Below, in pieces: positions 46,801 to 60,088 of a stretch of DNA of 64,000 nt (the first letter of the stretch is position 1; every line of letters begins with the position of its first letter). The stretch comes from Lingula anatina (Eukaryota; Brachiopoda; Lingulata; Lingulida; Lingulidae): NCBI RefSeq assembly GCF_001039355.2, contig NW_019775461.1:205898-269897 (forward strand), given 5' to 3'. Made by a program: the position numbers and the translations under genes. Below the pieces are notes generated by a model. It saw nothing but the letters and a program-made list of their open reading frames with translations. It was not told the DNA's origin and did not search any database.

Positions 46801-48451
46801 AGAAGCAGCAGAAATAACAAATGCACAGACAGTTCAAAAGTGCATATAGTGTTTGTTTGCAAAAAGTACAAAAGAAAGGAGAAATGCATAACAAGAAAAT
46901 ATTATGAAATGACTCAAATTAATCTTACCAGCACTGTCTTTTTGCCCTTGGCCATAAATGTGGCCTTCTACTTCTTCTTTGATATTTGGGTCATTTAATC
47001 TCATTCTCACCATATCACTGACATCCAAGAAGTTCTCATCAAAACCAAGTCGTTCCACTTTAGGTGTGTACTTCAACAGAAAATCTAACAAAAAATAAAT
47101 AGCAGAATACTACAAATCATAAATGACTATGTACTACCTCTCAAAGCTGACAGCACCATGTTTAACTAGCATTTGCTGTCTTGCACATGAATAACTTGTT
47201 ATCAACAAAATTTTGTTTACTTCAAAAAATCTGACTATGATTAAATCTGACTAGGGCAAAGTAAGACTCTCTACAAGTCAGTCTAGTTAATAAAACAATT
47301 TGGAAGACTTTTTATCTCCAATGTTTTGGATGGGGGGTTCACCAGACATGGTACAGTATTAGTGTGTTTTTAAAGGGGGCAAGTAAACCTTACAGGCTTT
47401 TCATATGTACTAATGCAACTTTAAAATACCTAATTCTTGGATTGTGCTTAATACAAATTCATACCATTTTTGAAACATACTTGTTATTTTATATGACATT
47501 TCTCTGTAGTGTGTCAGATCCTCCCCGTTGACAAGAACAATATCTGGACACTTCTTCTCAGCATCTTTAACATAACTCAGTTTGGATATACCACGTTCAC
47601 GTGCTACATAGTTACACGTAACCACTATGTTCTTCTGTTGAATGCCTATAAAATAGAAGTATTTCAATATGAGTGAGCTTTTTAACAGATAGCTTTATTC
47701 ATGATGTTTTTCTCTACATTAATTGTTGTTGAAAAACATACACCTACTGGTACCTCATTCAACATTACTGAGTACAAGTTTAATGTATTTTTCTGTATAC
47801 TGTACATACCCAAAGGTTTTGTTCTTAGCTCTGGATTCCTTAACATTTCAACCTGTGCATAAAAACAGTCAATGTCGATGTGAATGATAGTCCTTGCATG
47901 ATTATCTGGGCAAATACTAAGGGATCCTAAAGAGATAAACACAGCACTTATAATATTAATAACATTAAATAATGTAAAAATAGAAGCCTTCCCCAAAACA
48001 GCATAGTACATAACGCCAGTGATAGTTGTCAACAACAGTGACTACATATCATGAACAAGCAAACAACAATGTGGAAAGGTAACAGAAGTTTAACTTTTCC
48101 TCAGAACAAAACCTCTGATGGCCCTGCAAACAATTTAACTACACACAATGGCATATTATTATAATAATTTCAATTAGTATTTGTTCAGCAAAAAGAAATA
48201 AACCCATTAAAAATTAAATTCTTTAAAAATGTTAGACCATTGTAAGAGATGTTACTAAATAACTGAATCAGACTTTCTTCATTTAAGTAAAAAGTGACTA
48301 TTATATCCATATAGTTAATACCACATGTACACATATATTTACCAGAACAACTGGGCTTGCTACTGCTGCAAGAGAATGCAGTGTTTCCCCCTCCACTGCC
48401 AGCCTCTCCTTCTACTGGGAGGCTCCAATCCTCAGATTCGTCATCAGACAT
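43847..48451 (-). CDS. POLI: DNA polymerase iota (complete gene)
   Basis: This Y-family polymerase inserts bases opposite DNA lesions in the nucleus. Exons (minus, 5' to 3'): 48343-48451, 47810-47926, 47481-47645, 46929-47084, 46310-46543, 45875-46053, 45606-45697, 45060-45184, 43847-44832; 2163 nt, 720 residues (human 740 or 715 depending on start). The acidic N-terminus starts MSDDESEDW. Catalytic motif HIDIDCFYAQVEM is followed by VVTCNYVARERG, VNGEDLTHYREMSYK, VERLGFDENFLD (second catalytic site), SCCAGIASNKLLSKL, the helix-hairpin-helix IPGIGHSTAKRL, the little finger, and two C-terminal ubiquitin-binding motifs (SVFDALPPEL and SVFTQLPPDI). Poly(A) signal on the minus strand at 43798-43793. 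It converges on IDNK. Intron 8 of the other allele carries transposons. Confidence 0.95.
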
Positions 48452-48545
48452 TTTTCCAGCTCTGCATTAAAAGATGGCATAAACTCAGGTTGATAGCTGT
48501 AGATATACTGTATTACTTCATTCTTCAATCTAAAATCCCGAGCCC

Positions 48546-48850
48546 TGGAAAAAAGACAACATCCTGTGTAAACACAAATACTTCCCCGTCTATTCCCCAC
48601 AAAATGCCAGGGGTAATCCTAGAGAAAAGGCAAAGTCAGTATACATTATGTTGCTATTACCTTCTGGAAATCAGACGTGAAATAAATACCCTACCAAGTA
48701 CATGGTAGCTTTCCTGCCAACATGCAAGGCCACCGCATGTGTGGTTATTTTTGTTGACATAATTTGTCAAAGTCTCGTTTCTCAAGAGAGCTTTACGAGG
48801 TGCGCTGTTTTTCAAATTGAAGCAGTGCGCACTTCCGGGTTAAGAGGTTT
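48546..48850 (-). promoter_or_regulatory. Probable POLI 5' region with an ETS-type site
   Basis: The exon holding the POLI start codon seems to begin at an acceptor (CTTTTTTCCAG, 48545-48555), so a noncoding first exon should lie further out. At 48831-48840 the plus strand reads ACTTCCGGGT, which matches the ETS/GABP consensus common in TATA-less housekeeping promoters. No transcription start can be fixed. Confidence 0.3.
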
Positions 48851-51775
48851 GCAAGTTCAATATTTGTTTACTAAGTTTCAAGGAATCATATTCAGAATAT
48901 TTCTCATAACTACAGAATATACTGCAAGTTTTTTTTTTACTGAAATTGACGCATTAAGACATCAAATATAATTTTATGTTATTTAATTACACCATTCTAT
49001 GTGAAAATGGCTGTTTTGTTTAAAGACTTTTTAAAAAAGCTTCTAGGGCTGCCCAGTTATAGCTAGCTACGCACGCACGTATCACACACCCCTAAGCACG
49101 GTTTCTGACATGGTAAAGAAAGTGCTTACGTGTCAAACTTTGTGCTGAAGAAGCATGTTCTTACCTAGCACAGACAGTACTTATCAGAATCGTCAATATT
49201 TTGTGTGGCATGAATTTTCGTGCTAGTTCTTACCAAGCATCTAAGGCTAAAAGTGAGCCAAGCGACAGAGGCAATGGGAACATTCATCATACATTGAATG
49301 TAAAGTATAGATGAACAGATTATATTTGTACCTCTAAGCTGTCAAAATAGCCGCTTTAGTAACTAGTGAAAATGGCAAAAGCATGATAAGAGTAGAGCTA
49401 GAATAGTGAGTTTCTATACAGTGCTCTCAAACACTCATACAATGACAATAGGCCTAATGTATGTGATCACTGTATTAAATTGATAAATGATAATAATACA
49501 CTGTACATAAAATTTCCTGTAAATCACAATATTACTCTATAAACATTTTTTTAAAATTGAATCCAATATACATTTGCATACATCAGAGTAAGTTACAGAG
49601 ACCAATGGAATCAAAATGAGGACAGACCATCAGTAAAAACTGTATATTGGGAATGAGATGAATAGATATATACACAATATAAACCATCACAATTAAAATA
49701 TAACTTTGCATGGGCTCTGTGCGTGGGACTTTTTCATAGCTTTCAATATAGCAATGTTGCCAAGATTGAAGTTAGGTTCGGTTGATGGATTGTAACCTTT
49801 AAAAATATTCTTCCAATAAATTAATATTATTGTGAACATAAACCTTAACTACATGTAGTATGTCTTGTATGTGAGGGCTTTAAAGACTTCCAATGTAGAC
49901 TTTGTCTAGGATCAATATACATTTAGCACCCAAACCCAATAGAGAGGTGCATTTCATATGTTGAAGTTTCAAAAAATAAAATTGAATGAATTCAAAGTTT
50001 TATTCAATTTTTTAAAACGTGTATAGAACAAAAATCCACGATTGTCTCAATTTAAATTCAAATTTTAATTTTACCATGTCTTTTACGTTACGGAAAGAGC
50101 CCTAAATAGTAACATATGTTCCAAAAACGTATATTCCGATATATTTTGTAGTGGTTCAGTCATGGTAAATTAGACATGACATCAGGACATTTTTATAAAT
50201 AAAAAACTATAACTCAAGGGGCTTTGTGTCATGGCTAATACTAGGTAACTTATGTTCCCTAGAAAAATTGTTACAATGTTTCATTATGTTTAAGCACTTG
50301 GTGCAAGAGAAAACAATGTTTTCTTTTGCTGACCGAAAAATATATTGTGATTCCATAATAGTTTGACATTTCTTATATAATATTTGGAGCACGATGGGAA
50401 AAATAATTTATTTTATGCTTATTTTGCTGTTGGTAGGGTGTATTTTCCCTGTTTTTTTAATATTCAGTGACAAGCAAAGTAAAGTAGCTCTCAGACAATT
50501 AATTGCTCCATACAAAAGATTATTATAATTTTTTACAAGGTTATACTTGTAGGAGATAAATCAAAGAACAAAATCCAGTAATGATTGAATTTTCAAAGTG
50601 AGTAAAGTTTCAGAGTTGAACGTTTTGTGTTTGTGACAGTAACATATGTTCCTTTTTGGGGATAGAAGTTGAATTATTTTTTATTAATCATGGTTCCTGG
50701 GGAGTGAAACTTTGATATGAACTTCTTCACGTGGGACCCTAAAATAATCAGACATAGTTTGAAATCTATGCACTAAATATTTTAAGAGCATGCCTGTGAC
50801 ATCAATTGCACCTCTATATTGGGTTTGGGTGTTAGGTGTGTAGACACACACACATTTTTATTAATTTTCAGCATTCTTAGCCTTAGCCAGTGGTTTATCC
50901 ACAGCTAAACCTATTTTGATAAAAGGTGGTGTTCAGTTATCTGTGTTATCAACGTGTTAACCCTCATCTCTGCAATGGCCCATATAGATATTCATGCATG
51001 TATATGATAGATACCAGTATTATGAAATCGGCTTCCAAGTGTTGTGACCCTTGTTATTTAGATTAAAACTTAGTTACATGTATTGACAATGAGGTCAGTG
51101 TGTGGAGACTGCTCTTGATAATTGATAAAATGTGATAATTGTTAATTTAATGTGTAATTCGGTTATTGGGAATAAAGCAAGATATGTGATAGGTAAATTA
51201 TTCACTCAAAATGTCAGTTAGCCTATTTAACACAGCATTTGGCTAGATGTTAGTAGTGTAAGAAACTAGGTCTAATTTTGTGTTGAGCTATTACCCACTG
51301 TGCTTTACAGTGAGGTGAGACTGACTAGCAGCATTGAAGGAAATGACAGCTGTTGACAATGGCCATGCTTGAAATATCAGATATGCAGCTGCTGAATAGT
51401 TTGGTGGTAAATTTCCTATCTACACTGTACATGTACCGTGTGGTAGTTAGTGTAGCAGTTCACTGAATCCATTATAATTATATCACTGGGCCTAATAATG
51501 AAGAAAGAAAACTGATAGGTGGCATTGGAGACTGTTGTGAACTTGTGACTGTTGTCAGAAACAAAGATTTTGTTTCTACATAATGTTTGCAATCATCAGA
51601 CTTCTTATTCTAGTTAGAAGTTTGAACAAAAGACTTCATTCTTGGTTCTTTTGGATATTATTTTCATAAGGACTTATTATGTATTTATAAATGATAGAAT
51701 GTCCACAACCAACATGCTGGGTAGAAGTTTGACTAACTCCTTATACCTACTGCAGTGTTTTGTATATATTTTCAG
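48851..51775. other. Intergenic/5' region between POLI and WDR41
   Basis: No coding exon is supported. It should hold the 5' UTRs, and possibly an unrecognised WDR41 first coding exon. The only structure seen is the inverted-repeat-bounded segment at 49927-50831. Confidence 0.4.
49927..50831. mobile_element. Candidate DNA element with short terminal inverted repeats
   Basis: The left end CACCCAAACCCAATAGAGAG and the inverse of the right end CACCCAAACCCAATATAGAG match over about 24 nt, and both continue as GTGCA. Inside, a word close to GTAACATATGTTCC occurs three times (50107, 50246, 50639). There is no open reading frame of note. It could be a nonautonomous transposon; no target duplication was confirmed. 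Confidence 0.45.
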
Positions 51776-54700
51776 AAGAATGTGGACATGGTTGAGGATG
51801 CCCAGCCATGTAACCTGTACAGAGAGGTTCTGATATTACAGCACCACACAGACATTGTCAGAGCTCTGATCAAGGTAGATGACCACAGGTAACTTGGGTC
51901 CATCTATCTTACTTTGAGTTTAAGCTACTTGTCAACTGATTGTTTTCCTGCAAATTAGATGAGACTTACTGAGAGTTAATTGAGATGACGACAATATTTT
52001 CCAAATTTGAATTTGTTATAAATTTCCATTTCAGGTGTGTCTCTGCTGGAGATGACTGCACAGCAGCTTTATGGGATATAGAGGTAAGGACATACATAGT
52101 ACAAGAAAGTATCTGTTTTACACTGACCTATTTTATATCTTTTAAGATATTTGCTGACAAAATACCAGTATCACATTAATTTGTTATTTTATTTCAAATC
52201 ACTGAACCTTATTATTTTGTTTGACCCGAAAGATATTTTGTTGATTGTTTTTAGCATTTAAAATATAGCATTCCAAAGACCATAAAATGAAGTATCAAAA
52301 GGATCGAGATACATAATTTTCTTTCAACCTTAATTTTATCTGCAAACCTGTGACACAAAGCAACATGTAATATTTTCTTGTGCTGATGTTTAGGATGGTC
52401 GTAAATTGAATGTTTTCTCTGGACACAAACTCCCTATCAATTGTATACTGCTACTTAAACCAGAGCCAGGAAGTTATGATGATATACTGTTGATTACTGG
52501 AGCATCTGATAAACACATCAAGGTAATCCATTATAGTTTGTATATGTTTTTCATATGTGAGTTTGTGTGTGTGTTACAATGGTACTAGAGTAACCCATGC
52601 AGGGATGTGATATTTTGATATAATTATGGATTCCATGTTCTTTAATTATCTTAAACTGAGGTATATGTACTACTCTGTTAAACTACTACTCCTGTAAAGA
52701 TTCAGACCGTATTTTATAAATTTTATAAAAAGGTACATGCACATATCATTAATTGATATATTTTGTAGGATGAAAAAAATCATAGAACTTCACTCTGTTC
52801 AAGATTTAATACTTGCAAATTGATACATGTAGGTATGGAACATAGAAACAGGGCAGTGTCTTGAAGATATTACAGAACACAACAGTTCAGTCAAAGTAAG
52901 CACAGAGTTTTCTTGTCATCAGAATGAATAAGCTCACTTTTCAGAAAATATTCATCTTGTAGTAACTATTTTCTTGAATATTGTTTTTCATAAGCTCAGG
53001 ATTTTTTTCTTCACAATTATTTTAAAAGAAAAAAAAAAGAAACGTGAGCTGTTAAAGTATTTTGAAAAATGTGGCATCTTGATTTGTCATGTTTTCAGTG
53101 CTTGGCCTCCCTACCAGCATTTGATATCTTTATATCAGGAGGGGAGAAATTGTGTGCGTGGAGCAGGAAGGGAAAACAATTACATCAAGTGGAAAACCCA
53201 GGGAAAGGTAACACTTACTGTCGATGGGACTTGTATTGAATTTTCTTTTGGGAATTTTTCTCATCCTTGTATGAAATGGAAACAGTCTAGAGTCTAAAAA
53301 TAATACATAACATACTTTAGAATAGTGAAATTTGTTAATGGTCATGAGCATGCTGGCAAAGTATAAAACTGTTGGTTATAGATTTTTATGAAACTGGGGA
53401 TATTTATTTAAAGTGTTTTATGTTCTTTTCAGCCGATATTCAGTTTTTGCTGCCAATCAAGGAGAACAGATTTGTTGCAGCCTGTGAAGAATCATTATGT
53501 CAGTAAATAATAAAAATTTTATACAATTATAATGCACTCTTTTTGTATAGCTGGAAGTAATGGCATTTGTTAAAACAGAGGCTTTTAGATTGTTAACAAT
53601 GTTTGTTTGTGGTTTACCCTTATAACCTCTAATGAAGGTGTCGAGTTAAACATGAATAGGATAGTTGCATTTAAATTTTAAGTGGTTTCCATGCATTTTG
53701 TACTCCACTGCAACATAATGTAGTTATGTTGTTGTCAAGAATATTTTTATATTTGCAGATGTTTATACTGTTGAATATTGTGGAGACAGTTGTGAGATCA
53801 AGTTTTTCAAACACCTTTTTCGCCAGCACAGGGAGGCCATTGGAAGCCTTATAAATGTACCTGGTAAGTTTTCTTCGTGTCAGAATCATAATATTAGGAA
53901 ACTGTTGTCTTATCTCACAACATTTTAACTGTGGAACTGTGTTAGGAAAGCAACTGACAGTCAAAGAATGTAAGATGGAAATGGATATATCACTCAAAAT
54001 GTTGATCAGGCCCCGGTTTCACAAAAAAGTCTAAGGTTTGACCTTACTGAGATTTGGTTGGTTGAGTCAGAATTTTTAGCCTCTTCAGGAGCTGTCAGAA
54101 CTTTTTGTTTACAACTGAAACTGAACAAATTTTGAAAAGTATATACCTTTTTCAAGATATTCTGTTATAATTTCATTGAATGTTAATGTTAATTTTATTT
54201 GAAAATAAAATGGGACATTGTTTCTTTACACTTTTTGACCACAAGATGCCCCATGATGACATCCTGGCATTTTACTGTTACCATGGTCTTGAATAATATT
54301 GTATCAAAGTTTAAATGTCCAAATTGTTTGTTTTGCCTCATTTCATTGTTCAAAAAAGATCATTCATGATTCAAAGATGGCATGATCTGCCATGTAGAAG
54401 ACTTTTCGCCAATCTTTAAAAGAGTTAAGGCTGCTGTTGGCAAAACTAAGATTTTAGATTCTTTGTTGGACATGCTTAGTTGGCTACAGCCTACAAAGCT
54501 TTGTTAAGTCAACTAGCTGATAAATGGTAAAAAAAGATTTGGTAGAATTTTTTTGTAAACAGGGGACAAGTTGTGGAAAAAGACATCTTAGAACCAGCAA
54601 AATTCCACCATATTTTAAGCAGAAGTAATAGCTTGTTGAATCTCAAGTTAAAGTTATACTTACTTTTTAGATGGATCATTTGCTAGCGGCTCTTTGGATG

Positions 54701-56397
54701 GCCTGATTGTGCTATGGTCTTCTCATACTTTGTCTGCCATTAGGCAGTTCAACCAGATTAAGGAAGAGAAAGAATTTAGAGGCATAGACAACCACTATCC
54801 CTTTAGTATTCAACATATGATCTCACCAGAGAAGGTAAGCTGCTTCAAAAATTATTATTATATTCATGCATAATAAAATATCAAATGTTGAATTAGTAGA
54901 AGCAGTAGAGCAATAAATGTACTAAAGCCTTACTGTAACAATTAATAATTTATCTTTAATTTGAAGTCCCATTATTTTTAGGGTTGCATATTTGCTGCGG
55001 TTGGAAATAGCATTTATGTTTTTGATATCACAAAAGACCAAGGAAGAATCATTGCCAAGAAGCAGGATGCTCACATGTCCAAGATCAAACACATGGACTT
55101 TCTTTATCATGGGTAAAGAGAATTTTTATGGAAATGAAAACAGTGGCATTCTATCACATTTTATGTAGTTAATAACCTGTCATAAATTTTAGGTTAAAAA
55201 ATTTAAAGTATTAATGTTTTCTATGCCAGTATGTCAGAAAATTGAACTGTTTACATGCATTTAAACCAGCAATAGCTTATTAAATATACATTTTGTTTTA
55301 CAGCCTGTATCTTGCAACTTGTTCAGAGGATGGTGCTATAAAACTATGGGGTAGAGCCCCTGCAGAAAAGAATGACAAAGACTACTTTATGAACCCTTTA
55401 GAGACATTTACTGGCCTGAGGTGACTAGATTTTTCATCGATTTCGGTAAAATTGTAGGATTCCATCTGTAATGACATCACATATCTTTTTAAAAATTCCA
55501 TAGATGTTACGCTGAGTAAATCTAAAATCATTTTCAAAATTGTTTACTGAAAATGTAGTTAGTTGGTCTCTGATGTGAGAAAAACTGAATTACACATTTT
55601 TCATTTGAAATTGAAGTGTTTGAGTAAGTGATTCAAAATATTTATTGTGGCTGATCAATTTTGGTAAATAAACTTTGTGAATTCCCACTTTTGCAGCAGT
55701 GATAAAATTAGAAAGTTGAAGAAGTCTGAGACTGTAGAACCATGTCTATTAGGTGAATGTCTTGGACATTCAGGTGCTGTACAGGTACGTGAAATTGAGG
55801 TAACCTGAACAAAATTTCAAAATACTATGCTTCTGCTCCTCTAGCTTCCACAAAACAAAGATGAAGAATATAAATATAATCCATTAAATGGCCTTTTCTT
55901 TTTAAAAGTCAACAAGGTTAATGGTATGTCCCTGTTTTAAGGTTTTATTGTCTTTTATATCATTACAGATAATGCTTACACTTCATTGTTATTTTATTGT
56001 ATATTTTTTAGCTGTTTGTTGACTTTGGTGAGGAGGGATTTGTCTCTTGTGGAGGAGATGGTTTACTCATCTTGTGGAAGGCAAGTTTTTAAAACCATTG
56101 AATTTGGTAGATGTGTCTTAAATATTGTTTTTATAATAATAATAGTAATTATTATTATAATTCATTGTACATTTTGCAAATGTATTAAAAGAAGAAAAAA
56201 TTCAATGATGCTTTTTGATTTCAATTTGTTAGGATGGCGTTCTGCAAAATCTAAAGAGGAGCCAGTTTATAGGCGAGATGACCGGTGCTACGCAGTCCTC
56301 TTATACATGCAGTACATTAACAGGCCTTTCCAGACCAATATTTACTGGAGACGATGACCAGGCTACTTTAAGAACAGAGGAGTCACCTAGTGATTGA
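51776..56397 (+). CDS. WDR41: WD repeat-containing protein 41
   Basis: A beta-propeller that, in vertebrates, joins C9orf72 and SMCR8 in a complex acting on small GTPases, lysosomes and autophagy. Exons: 51776-51888, 52035-52083, 52394-52522, 52833-52895, 53099-53207, 53433-53498, 53759-53863, 54671-54834, 54982-55112, 55304-55420, 55697-55784, 56012-56080, 56233-56397. Counted from the ATG at 51788 the protein has 451 residues (human 459). Matches to WDR41 include HHTDIVRALIKVDDHRCVSA, SAGDDCTAALWD, GASDKHIKVWN, LYLATCSEDGAIKLWGR and FVSCGGDGLLILWKDG. The first exon given is open for four codons before its ATG and has an acceptor, so a 5' exon is missing from this model; vertebrates carry about 35 residues before the YTELLVLK-like start. 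The intron 56081-56232 uses a GC donor. Poly(A) signal AATAAA at 56657. Confidence 0.92.
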
Positions 56398-59076
56398 CAT
56401 CAACTCAGGGACATGTCACACACATATGTGACTCTTCCTTTTTTTCACTACCTTAAATGTTTCTACAAATTAGATAGAGACAGATTTGCCTGTATTCAAT
56501 TTCTTAAAATACAGTACATCACAGAACAGGATGAAACTTCATATTAGAACATTTTAAAAAGCTCAAAGAGTATAGAGATCTATGTCTGATCAGAGGCATT
56601 TTTCTGACTTTTCTTTTGCGAAATGAGATGATTTAGACTTTGAAGTATTTATTTTGAATAAAATATAATACTAAATTTTATTAGTATGCAAACATTCTTC
56701 TTAACACTTCACATGGTTACATTGTAAAAAATATTGTAAAATATACTTTAAGAAAATGTATGTAATAATGTGTGTGTACAACATTTATAATACAGGTGTG
56801 GATTGAATTATATCACTTTTGAATTGAGCAAAATTTACATAATGTATGTTCTTTTTTTGTGAAAATTAAAAAGTCGATTTTTATTTGTATCTGCTTGCTG
56901 ACTTTGGCTCTGTTCTCACAACTTTTAGATCGATCTATCACCGCGGGGAGTCTCACTAGATTACTGTCAGATAATCCGCCTTAAGTGTCCGTCCCCGCCT
57001 ACTACAAGCTGCAAGGGGTGATTAACTTTCGTGTCCGCCCGGCTGACAGCTATTTAGCTTGAACCCCCAGGGAGTTAGGTCGATCCAATGTAGGTCGATC
57101 TAATCTATGAGAATGGGGTGTTTGTTACACTTCTTAGTAGAAACTGTCAATTTTAAGCATTTTGATTGGTTGCAGTAACTCGTTTTTTTTTTTTTTTTTC
57201 AGAATGTAACATTGTTACTGAATTTTTTTTATTGTAGTGAACACACATGGTGAAGTCTCAATTATTTAAACTCAAGCTGAATTATATTGCCACAAAATTT
57301 TTAATGAAGCACAGATGTTGTGCCTCTTTAATGCAAAAATTCCAACTGCAAATGGGATGCCACAATAAAGTCGTTATAAAATATTTTAAATAAGAAAGAA
57401 ATGAATGAAAGTTTTACATGAAGTTTTGTAAAAAAATCAATAAAAAGTTATTTGAAATGCATTCTGGCACATGGAGTACATCAAATAAAATTGACAATTT
57501 TACTTCAATACAAGAATTTACAAATGTAAAAAAAATAATAGAAATTGGAGTTGAATATTAGGTTATTGTTGGAACTTTTTTTTTCATTATTTAAAAGCCC
57601 TTGCAGTGCAAAATACTGAATCTGATTTTGTCTACCTAAACTAGTAATCATTTGGACATAAAGAATTCTTTGTCTATGTTGTATTGTGAATCATAGTGGA
57701 TGAATGCAATGTATCACAAAAATACTTTTATATATCTGTCATTCTTTGCTAGTGGTTACAAAATGTTGAATTTGNAGATATATATTTGCAATCCATCAAA
57801 CTCTTGCCATTAAAAAGTTTAAATGAAGAGCTTATCATAGTTATGACCAAATGCAGTTTTTTTTAGAAAAGAAATGGCAACTGTGCTGCATCCTTTTGCC
57901 TAAGCAAGTGATAGTGCTTTGCAACACCGTATTAGGAATATCATGTGTGTGTCGGTAGGAAGGGTATTGCTATTATCTATACATTGTATAGCTTCACTAG
58001 ATAACAAGGCATAATCCCTTGTGTACGCAAGTTTTTGTATCCTCGCATTTGTTCCAAGGACAATAAAGTAGTGAGAGAGTGCTTCAAGAATTGACATTTT
58101 TATTATGCTACCCTCCTTTCGGAGGGCTAGAAAAATTAGTCTATAGACTCATTGTATTGTTCCTCTCCACGGAAATCTTTAGTAAAAGGCGAAAGATTTA
58201 TACGTGGATGAAGAGAAACCAGAGTAATGGATATTACTTACAATGAAGTCTAAACACTATCACGCCCATAGAATTATGGCAGGAGCAAGTGGTCTCATAA
58301 CCAGCAATATCAGCATATACAAAAATTCACAAGATTACGATAATGTAATCACATACTACAACTGTGATAGCAAATTAATTTCACATAATTATGATTTTAT
58401 TTTCATATTATATTATACTATGCATTAGTTCTTATAAGTGGATGAAATATATAAGTATAAGTTGTGTGGATGAGAACAAAAGCATTCAGGCAGGCTGGCA
58501 CGTCTGTGTGCGTTAATATTGATGATGTAAAGTCAACACCTAATTTAAGCAGGATAACCCAACCAACAAAAAGACATAGATTTGACAGGAAGGAGTCGTA
58601 ATTTCAGGATGATATTTTCGATAAAATGTATGAAAATGACCGCGTTCACTCGCCCTCACTTTCCCTGCAGGTTGCTCCTATCTTCGCTGATTAAATTGTT
58701 TCATACGCCTAAGTTGGAACTGAGCTATGGATGAGCTAAGGGCCTATGGATTATTTTGACCAGCACTTCCATCAATGAGAAACTTCGTTTTAAAAAAGGC
58801 TCATTTAGAAGAATAAATTCCCAGCTTGCACCTTTAATGGTTACTATCTTTTGCCCTGGCTTTATTTTACCCTCTACCAGGGTGGCAGATTATATAGGGA
58901 AAAAGGGGAAAAGCGAGATAGTAAAACGACCGTCTGTTTATCTAAACTAAAGACATATCTGTGAACAACATGTGAAAAGTCAATCTGGTAGAGGATAGCT
59001 TTATCTAATATTAAGTAGTAAATAAAAGTCTTTGGACAAAAAATTAGACAGCTGTTGAATTTTCATTAGAAATAAG
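56398..59076. other. Intergenic region with a foldback-family relic
   Basis: The WDR41 3' UTR probably ends near 56680. At 56930-57110 a GC-richer stretch has partly inverted ends (tagatcgatctatcaccg on the left, tcgatccaatgtaggtcgat and ggagttaggtcgat on the right) that resemble the foldback family at 12331 and 23584. An N is at 57775; no flanking duplication is visible there. No gene was recognised in the rest. Confidence 0.45.
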
Positions 59077-59382
59077 AAAAAAGAGGATTAGGTCCGACTA
59101 TATCGGTCAGGCTACCAAACGCCTCCTATTCACGGACGCGATCCCACCATACTGCTCGACACGGGACCTTTTGGCTGCTGCATTTCTGCCCTGGCCCAGT
59201 ACGGTCCTCCTTAGTCAACCTGGTCACTCTGGCCTCCGCCGGAGTTACCATATTGATGCCGAGCTTAGTGCGGACACCCGATCAACATAGATAGACGCCA
59301 AGCAGAACCCCTGGCCTCAAGCCGTCCACCAACCCAGACCTCCAAGTAGCTAGATTACAGGAGCACGCCACAACTCCCAGTC
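59077..59382 (-). ncRNA. Signal recognition particle RNA (7SL)
   Basis: The minus strand reads as an SRP RNA of about 300 nt. The Alu-domain 5' part has GTGGCGTGCTCCTGTAATCT then GCTTGAGGCCAGGGGTTCTG. Helix 6 is GGGTGTCCGCACTAAG (59279-59264) with GGCATCAATATGG. Helix 8, the SRP54 site, has CCAGGTTGACTAAGGAGG and GCAGAAATGCAGCAGCC. The 3' half has GGGATCGCGTCCGTGAATAG. These are the conserved blocks of animal 7SL in the right order and spacing. The gene ends in a T6 run (59082-59077), the RNA polymerase III terminator. An AT-rich TTATATTTTA (59404-59395) just upstream could be the external TATA element. The RNA scaffolds the particle that targets secretory ribosomes to the ER. The exact 5' base is uncertain by a few nucleotides. 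Confidence 0.93.
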
Positions 59383-59577
59383 GAGGGTTCTGGGTAAAAT
59401 ATAAGCTCTTGTTCATAAACCAACCTTCTCGATAGGTGGCAGCAGCATGGTGTAAATATGTAGTGCGTTAAATGTTCAAAGGGACACCTATATTTTCACA
59501 TGTTATTCAAATAAGGTTGACGACGTCATCTTTCTAAAATTAGACACCACGTTACAGCTTTATTTACTTCCGCCGGC

Positions 59578-60011
59578 ATGTCTTCACTTGCCCGACTGCT
59601 TGTGCTTGCTTGCCCAGGGAAGGGCGATCGGAAGGGGCTATATAAGATGCCGAATAGCATGGTTTTGTCAGACAACATTGACCACTCGACTAATACACAC
59701 GTCGAAACAGCCTCTGAGATAATCAACTGTCGGTCTGAGGAAAAGTCCGCATTTAAGATAAATTCAGGTACTGTACGTACATTTCTTTCAAAATATAATT
59801 TCTAGTCATAAAAACTCACTAGCACTACTAATATTTTGTTGTGTTGACTTGACACCCATTTGCTGTAAAGATGTTTTTCATTTTTATACTGTTTCTATTT
59901 ATTTATTTTTTGAAAAGAATTGGTTAAACAAGTTTTTATAGTATGCTAAGAGAGCCGAGGCTTTATTATTATTATTATTAATGAAAACAGCGTCAAATAA
60001 CGTCACTTAAC

Positions 60012-60088
<77 letters not shown>

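Noticed and set aside
47410-47667. POLI exon 3 extended to FQKWYEFVLSTIQELG with a donor near 47430
   Set aside because: The GTATGT donor after codon ITN joins in frame to LLKYTPKVERLGF exactly as in vertebrate POLI; the extension has no counterpart.
49008-49065. MAVLFKDFLKKLLGLP as a first coding exon of WDR41
   Set aside because: It is open but has no convincing donor, and the only weak one gives a phase that runs into a stop in the next exon.
54010-54530. Segment starting gccccggtttcacaaa in a WDR41 intron
   Set aside because: The opening resembles words seen in some invertebrate MITEs, but I could not find a matching inverted end, so no element is called.
59578-59772. First exon of the vWA gene ending at 59767 (GTACTG donor)
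   Set aside because: That donor leaves phase 1 while the next acceptor needs phase 0; the GTACGT donor at 59773 fits frame and consensus better.
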